From: an uncultured Dehalococcoidia bacterium
GTDB taxonomy: Bacteria > Chloroflexota > Dehalococcoidia > Lucifugimonadales > CATOSD01
Assembly: GCA_951812395.1 (NCBI GenBank)
Contig: CATOSD010000001.1
Coordinates: forward strand, 124,001 to 188,000
Length of the DNA stretch: 64,000 nucleotides
Direction: 5' to 3'
The notes beneath the pieces are model-generated. The model saw only the letters and a list, made by a program, of their open reading frames with translations, had not been told where the DNA came from and searched no databases. Shown piece after piece: positions 59,821 to 64,000 of the stretch (its first letter is position 1; every line of letters begins with the position of its first letter). The translations under genes and the position numbers were made by a program.

Positions 59821-61284
59821 ATGCAGTTCATGTCGCGCCCAAAACGCTCCACCACGGAAATCGCAGGCTTGGCAACGCTGTTGCTGTTATTGGTTCTAGT
59901 CGCGTGCGGTGACAACTCAGGGAAGGGTGATGAGCCTACCGCAACCTCCACCCCCACACCGCCGGTCACTCCTACGCCGGTCACTCCTACGCCAGAACCC
60001 GTCTATGACGTTGAGGAGGCTAGGGCCGAGCTTGCCACGGCCAGGAAGCGTTGGGAGTCCAACGGGTCAGCCGACTATGATCTTGAGTCCCTTGTGTTGT
60101 GCCTATGCCCAGAAAGCAACAGGCCCCTCAAGATCACGGTCAGAAACGGGGCAATCGAGTCAGTTATTGACCTAGAATCGGGGAGGGCGTTGACTGTAGG
60201 AGAGTACGTTGACGCGTACACCTATCACACAATCAGTGATCGGTTCGACCAGATCGAGCGTGCTTTGAGTGACCCTCGGCCGGCCCACTATCTAAAAGCA
60301 GAATATCATTCCTCCCTAGGATACCCCACATACATAGGTGTCAGCTATGTCTATAATGTCGCAGACTATGGCTTCAGGTTGCAGCGGCTCATCTACGAAC
60401 CATTAGACCCTTCGCCGCTCCCGGCGACATCAACGCTTACGCTGGACACGGAGGGTCGCCACACCAGCGTCTTCGACCTGTTCTCCGGTGGCGACGCCAT
60501 GTCCAGCGTCGGTCCCGCAGCCACGGTGGAGGAGGTGCTCGAGAAGGGACTGCGCTTGGCGGGCGCTTCGCCGGTCCACCTGGTGATCCGAGGGACGGCG
60601 GTTGTGAACTCCGCACGGTGCGACTGGAGAGGCATCGCCAGGACTGTCGGGCAGCGAGAGGATGCGATACGGTTCTGGCTGGGACTAGGCGCGGACGACG
60701 AAATACCGGACGCGGCATACTTAGAGGCGCTGTTCACGATAACCCTGGACACGTTGGCCCCCAACTTCAGGGAGACCGCGAAGTCCAACTTCATGGCAAT
60801 CGCTCGCGGGGGGCTATCAGATGATTACCTGTTCCTTACCTGCTTCGCGGACTACAGTGTGAGCGAGTACCTGCTGGGCACGGGCCCTGCGTCGCTGAGT
60901 GTCGCGTACGACCGCAGGGGTGAGGCCCGTTCGTACGGGCTGTATCTGAGAGAGCACGCCGCCGGCGAGTTCGGCCCCGCGACCTCCACGCCGCTGATGA
61001 GCGAGGGCGAGTACCAGGCGTACCTCGACATAACAGTATCGGAAGCCGAGTCGACGCTGGCCGACATCCTGGAAGGCCGCGAGGCCGTCGTCTTCCTCGC
61101 TCCCATGGGCGCACACAATGCCATCGCCGTGGAGGCGTGGCAGGCGGTGGCGCAGTGGGACGTGCAGCCAGCGGAGGCGGCGATATTAATCAAGTCTCTG
61201 TATCGACTTCCCCGTGCCCTCCCTCCACGCCAGGGCCCACGCCAGCGCCAACTGGGAGCATCACCGCATCACAGGCGACCATAG
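59821..61284 (+). CDS. DUF6174-like lipoprotein, full-length copy C with frame break
   Basis: A 487-residue frame. The first 285 residues match copy A (signal, lipobox Cys29, linker VTPTPVTPTPEP, DUF6174-like domain, second domain). A further region not in A or B follows: DEIPDAAYLEALFTITLDTL, FMAIARGGLSDDYLFLTCFA, SVSEYLLGTGPASLSVAYDR, SLYRLPRALPPR, then low-complexity shadow sequence to TAG 61284. Protein-like sequence continues in the next frame from about 61203 (Pro/Thr linker, Calx-beta). A one-base gain in the CCCC at 61210-61213 would join the two. Confidence 0.78.
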   Translation: MQFMSRPKRSTTEIAGLATLLLLLVLVACGDNSGKGDEPTATSTPTPPVTPTPVTPTPEPVYDVEEARAELATARKRWESNGSADYDLESLVLCLCPESNRPLKITVRNGAIESVIDLESGRALTVGEYVDAYTYHTISDRFDQIERALSDPRPAHYLKAEYHSSLGYPTYIGVSYVYNVADYGFRLQRLIYEPLDPSPLPATSTLTLDTEGRHTSVFDLFSGGDAMSSVGPAATVEEVLEKGLRLAGASPVHLVIRGTAVVNSARCDWRGIARTVGQREDAIRFWLGLGADDEIPDAAYLEALFTITLDTLAPNFRETAKSNFMAIARGGLSDDYLFLTCFADYSVSEYLLGTGPASLSVAYDRRGEARSYGLYLREHAAGEFGPATSTPLMSEGEYQAYLDITVSEAESTLADILEGREAVVFLAPMGAHNAIAVEAWQAVAQWDVQPAEAAILIKSLYRLPRALPPRQGPRQRQLGASPHHRRP

Positions 61285-64000
61285 AACTGAACCAGTCTAC
61301 GACTGTCAGCTACAGCTATTCGCCATCAACTATGTCGGTCTCGCTCCACTACTCCAACGGCTACGTTACGCCGGACGACTCGTGTGTCACGGCCGAGTCG
61401 TTGGACAGTGGGGCAATCAGGCTGTCGCCCACTGGGCAGGGCAGCAAAGTTGTGATAGGTTGCAGCCTGGGGACGACCGTGGTGAGCCTGAGGCGCAATG
61501 CCGACAATTCCGTTCTGGACGATGTGACGATAACCGTCACGTCTCCGCCCCCTCCCCCCACGCCCACCCCCACGCCGGCGGTGAGATTCAGTCTGTCTTC
61601 ATACTCGGTTGATGAGGGCGCCAACGCGCCCATCGAAGTGCGCCTGAGCCGGACGAGCGGTCAGAACCTGGACATCCCCATCACAGTGTCTGGCGGCACG
61701 GATACGGATAGTGGGGATTACAGCGTTGATGGGCTGAACAGCGGCAAGCTTAGAATCAACAGTGGCGACACATCTGAGACGTTCACCATAAGGGCCAACC
61801 AGGACACGGACTGCAACAACGAGACGGTGAACCTCGGCTTCGGGACCCCGCCCTCCGGCGTTGGCCTGGGTTCGCCTTCCAATGCGACGCTCACGATTGT
61901 CGACGACGATCCTTGTCCGCCTACCAACCTGAAGATAAGATACCACCTGATCCATTCTGACCGGCTGGTCGTCACATACGACGAAAGCACGTCGAATCAG
62001 AGGTTCTACCAGTTCTACATTTACCGCTCGCACAGCGAGAACGGTGGTTACTTGCATCAGAAGACGGAGGAGGATGACGCGTCCCCCGTCGAGTTCTCAG
62101 GCACAGGTATAGTACACGGTAAGTGGTACAAGGCGAAGGGGAGGACGTGCAAGACTGAGAGCCGGACCGGATGCGGCGACTGGAGCGATGATTCGGCCGC
62201 GTTCTTTTTCGACGCGCCACCGACCATTACGAGCGTCGCGGTCGACCCGGACGACGCCGACAGATTGGTGGTCAACTACACAGGAGCCACGGCGCAAACA
62301 GGACATTTCCGCTTCCAGATTCTACGTTCCCCCACACAAAGCGGAAGCTACGACGAGGTGTACACCGTCGACGATCATATAGCATATGGTGGTGTGGAAT
62401 TCGACGGCCTCGACCACAGCCGCTGGTACCAGTTTCGCGCGATGAGTTGCCGCGCCGGGTGGGACAACTGCACACATTGGAGCGGCTACACCGACAAGGT
62501 GTTCCTGCTCGCCAAGCCAGTCCTGGACGTGGAGCCAAGACCGTTGCGAAAGGCGAAGCTGAGCTGGGACCCAGTGGCCGTTCCATCGACTCATACCGCC
62601 GAGTACGACCTGGAGATTCAGGAGGCCGGCGGGGGTTGGTCCTTTCTGCGCACAGAGATCCTGACAAACGCTTCCTTAGAGATAGATCTGGATGACATAA
62701 TGTTTGGAGACGGCCTTGCCCACAATCCCAAGTACGAGGTTCGCGTGAAGGCGCTGCAGAAGGGCATAGGCGGTGCTGCCGATGGTATGGACGGCGGTTA
62801 CAGCGACACCATCACCATCATAGACAACCCTTTGCTTACCGGAGGACGGGCCTACGGTTCCAGCGGAGGTGGTCGAGCGTCCCTTGAATGGACAACCGAT
62901 GCAAGCGCAACAAGCTACCAGATTCGTTACAGGCAATTGGGGCATTACAATGCGTTTCTGAGTCTTCCAGCTTACCACACGAGCCTTAAGTGGCCCAAGG
63001 GCACTACCTGGCCATACTATCACCTTGCCCAGACTGAAGATTCGGATACGCTTGGGAACGAAACCATCGCGGGTCTAAATGATGGGGAGTTGTACGCCTT
63101 CCAGGTTAACTACAACACGAACGCAGGCATGGTGTTCTCGGCGCGGGATGCCTACGTGTGGCCGTCGTCAGACTACCCTGGCGACGGCGAACTGGTGGGG
63201 ACATACACGTTCTTTGGACACCACCCGAATGGAGAGTTTGAGTACATTATCTGTAAAGACACCTTTCCTGCTGGCCAACGCAATCAATGGGTGAAACTCA
63301 TCAAGAGCGCCTTCGGACAATGGGCAACCTCAACAGACCAGTTCATCACCATGATACCCCGAATTGACGGTGAGGATGGGTGGCGCTGTGCTGATAGAAC
63401 TGGTCCCATCGGTCAGTTCATCATGGATGATGATCAACGCAATGAAGTCAGAATGCTCGATGGAGGCCAAGGACTGTCTAAAGTTCTGGCATTCCCCGAG
63501 GTCAATTCGGACGTGTTCAAGTTGTGCATCGCGGGAGCGCCAGCCTGTGTGACCTCATTCTCTGGTTATTCCGGCATTGGTGCCAATGACACCCTGAGGA
63601 CGCAGTATGCTCAAGCGCATGATGACTGTGAGAACGGTGATCCCGATGGCTGTGCTAACCTAGTAGACCTCCAGTGGAGCATCCTCTTGGCAGCATTCTT
63701 TAGCAACAGGGAAGCAGAGAATGAAATTGAAAGTGTCGACGTGATCTTCAACCAGGGGAGCTTCGCGAATCCAGGTGGATTACCAATTGGAACACCTGCC
63801 AGTACTCAGTTCAATACCTGCCTGTCAAATGTAAATCCAGCTGTCGCCGCTCCCGACCATGATTACGAGGCTTACAGGATTGCTGTGCATGAAGCAGGAC
63901 ATGCCCTGGGGCTTTCCAACTTCAGTTACGCAGGTCTTGTTACGGAACCTCTCTGGACGTTTTTTGAGGAGGTCCAACCGTATGAGGCGGCACACCCGAC
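61203..64000 (+). CDS. Calx-beta / Fn3 / HEAGH metalloprotease-like protein, partial
   Basis: An uninterrupted frame of over 930 codons that runs off the window. It opens with a linker (STSPCPPSTPGPTPAPTG), a beta domain (SITASQATIELNQSTTVSYS), a Calx-beta domain (SVDEGANAPIEVRLSRTSGQ), Fn3-like modules (DAPPTITSVAVDPDDADRLV), then RIAVHEAGHALGLSNFSYAG with the zinc site, ending EEVQPYEAAHPT at base 64000. No start codon fits the upstream region, so it is probably the continuation of gene C (59821) after a one-base frame break. Close relative of 55372-58002, but with different modules in the last third. Confidence 0.8.

Larger units (their letters stand above)
57950..60700 (+). repeat. Tandem array: recombined copies of one large lipoprotein-protease gene
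   Basis: The junction VMAMYALYQSR-stop-ACGAGG-ATG-signal peptide occurs three times (58002, 58908, 59814). Genes A (58009) and C (59821) are nearly identical over their first 850 bases; B (58915) is more diverged. The B junction lies in CGACG (59775-59779), present both in C (60696-60700) and at the end of the first protease gene (57963-57967), indicating deletion at that microhomology. Confidence 0.8.

Overview
The window is GC-rich bacterial chromosome with dense coding on both strands and short intergenic spacers. Three traits suggest an uncultured member of the Chloroflexota (Dehalococcoidia / SAR202-like): lipoproteins with long Thr-Pro linkers, a transketolase split into two genes, and many amidases, amidohydrolases and peptide-type ABC transporter parts. 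That placement is inferred from gene style and content; no rRNA is present. Several frames are broken (in-frame stops, frameshifts, an IS insertion), so the region is either decaying in places or carries assembly errors.

Layout. 1-2.1 kb: peptide-type ABC permease (cut by the window edge) and its binding lipoprotein. 2.8-6.9 kb: amidase and a BsuBI/PstI-type restriction-modification pair. 7.1-9.1 kb: split transketolase. 9.3-15.1 kb: a broken toxin gene with its partner, a HExxH lipoprotein, a thiamine-diphosphate enzyme with an MBL-fold hydrolase, and a Phd/VapC pair. 15.1-25.1 kb: a DNA methyltransferase fused to an Mrr-like nuclease, a D-2-hydroxyacid dehydrogenase, a DUF3352 gene with premature stops, rhodanese, OsmC, a MetE-like enzyme and two convergent MFS genes (one interrupted by TGA). 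25.7-32 kb is accessory DNA: small orphan genes, a vapC split exactly by an IS5-type element with a CTAG target duplication, an MFS exporter, a DUF433/DUF5615 pair, and an ArsC/Spx-like gene with TGA in place of the active-site Cys codon.

32-38.5 kb is a minus-strand housekeeping operon: rpsF, a small coiled-coil gene, ssb, rpsR, a membrane-anchored parvulin, hom and a lipoprotein. Its S6 protein carries a long acidic tandem-repeat tail. 39-48.6 kb holds catabolic genes: cyclase, amidohydrolase, glutamine-synthetase-like enzyme, VOC protein and amidase, plus mgtE and a Nudix hydrolase.

48.7-55 kb is the most striking locus. A tight three-gene operon encodes a tubulin/FtsZ-superfamily protein, a single-pass membrane protein with a long cytosolic coiled coil, and a 1229-residue single-pass protein whose outside part is 41 calcium-binding DxDxDG repeats. 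I infer a membrane-linked cytoskeletal or surface apparatus. Divergent from it, 55.4-64 kb is a tandem array derived from one large secreted gene (lipoprotein signal, DUF6174-like domain, Calx-beta, Fn3-like domains, HEAGH metalloprotease). One copy has lost its 5' end, two middle copies have lost their interior, and the last runs off the window with one apparent frame break.
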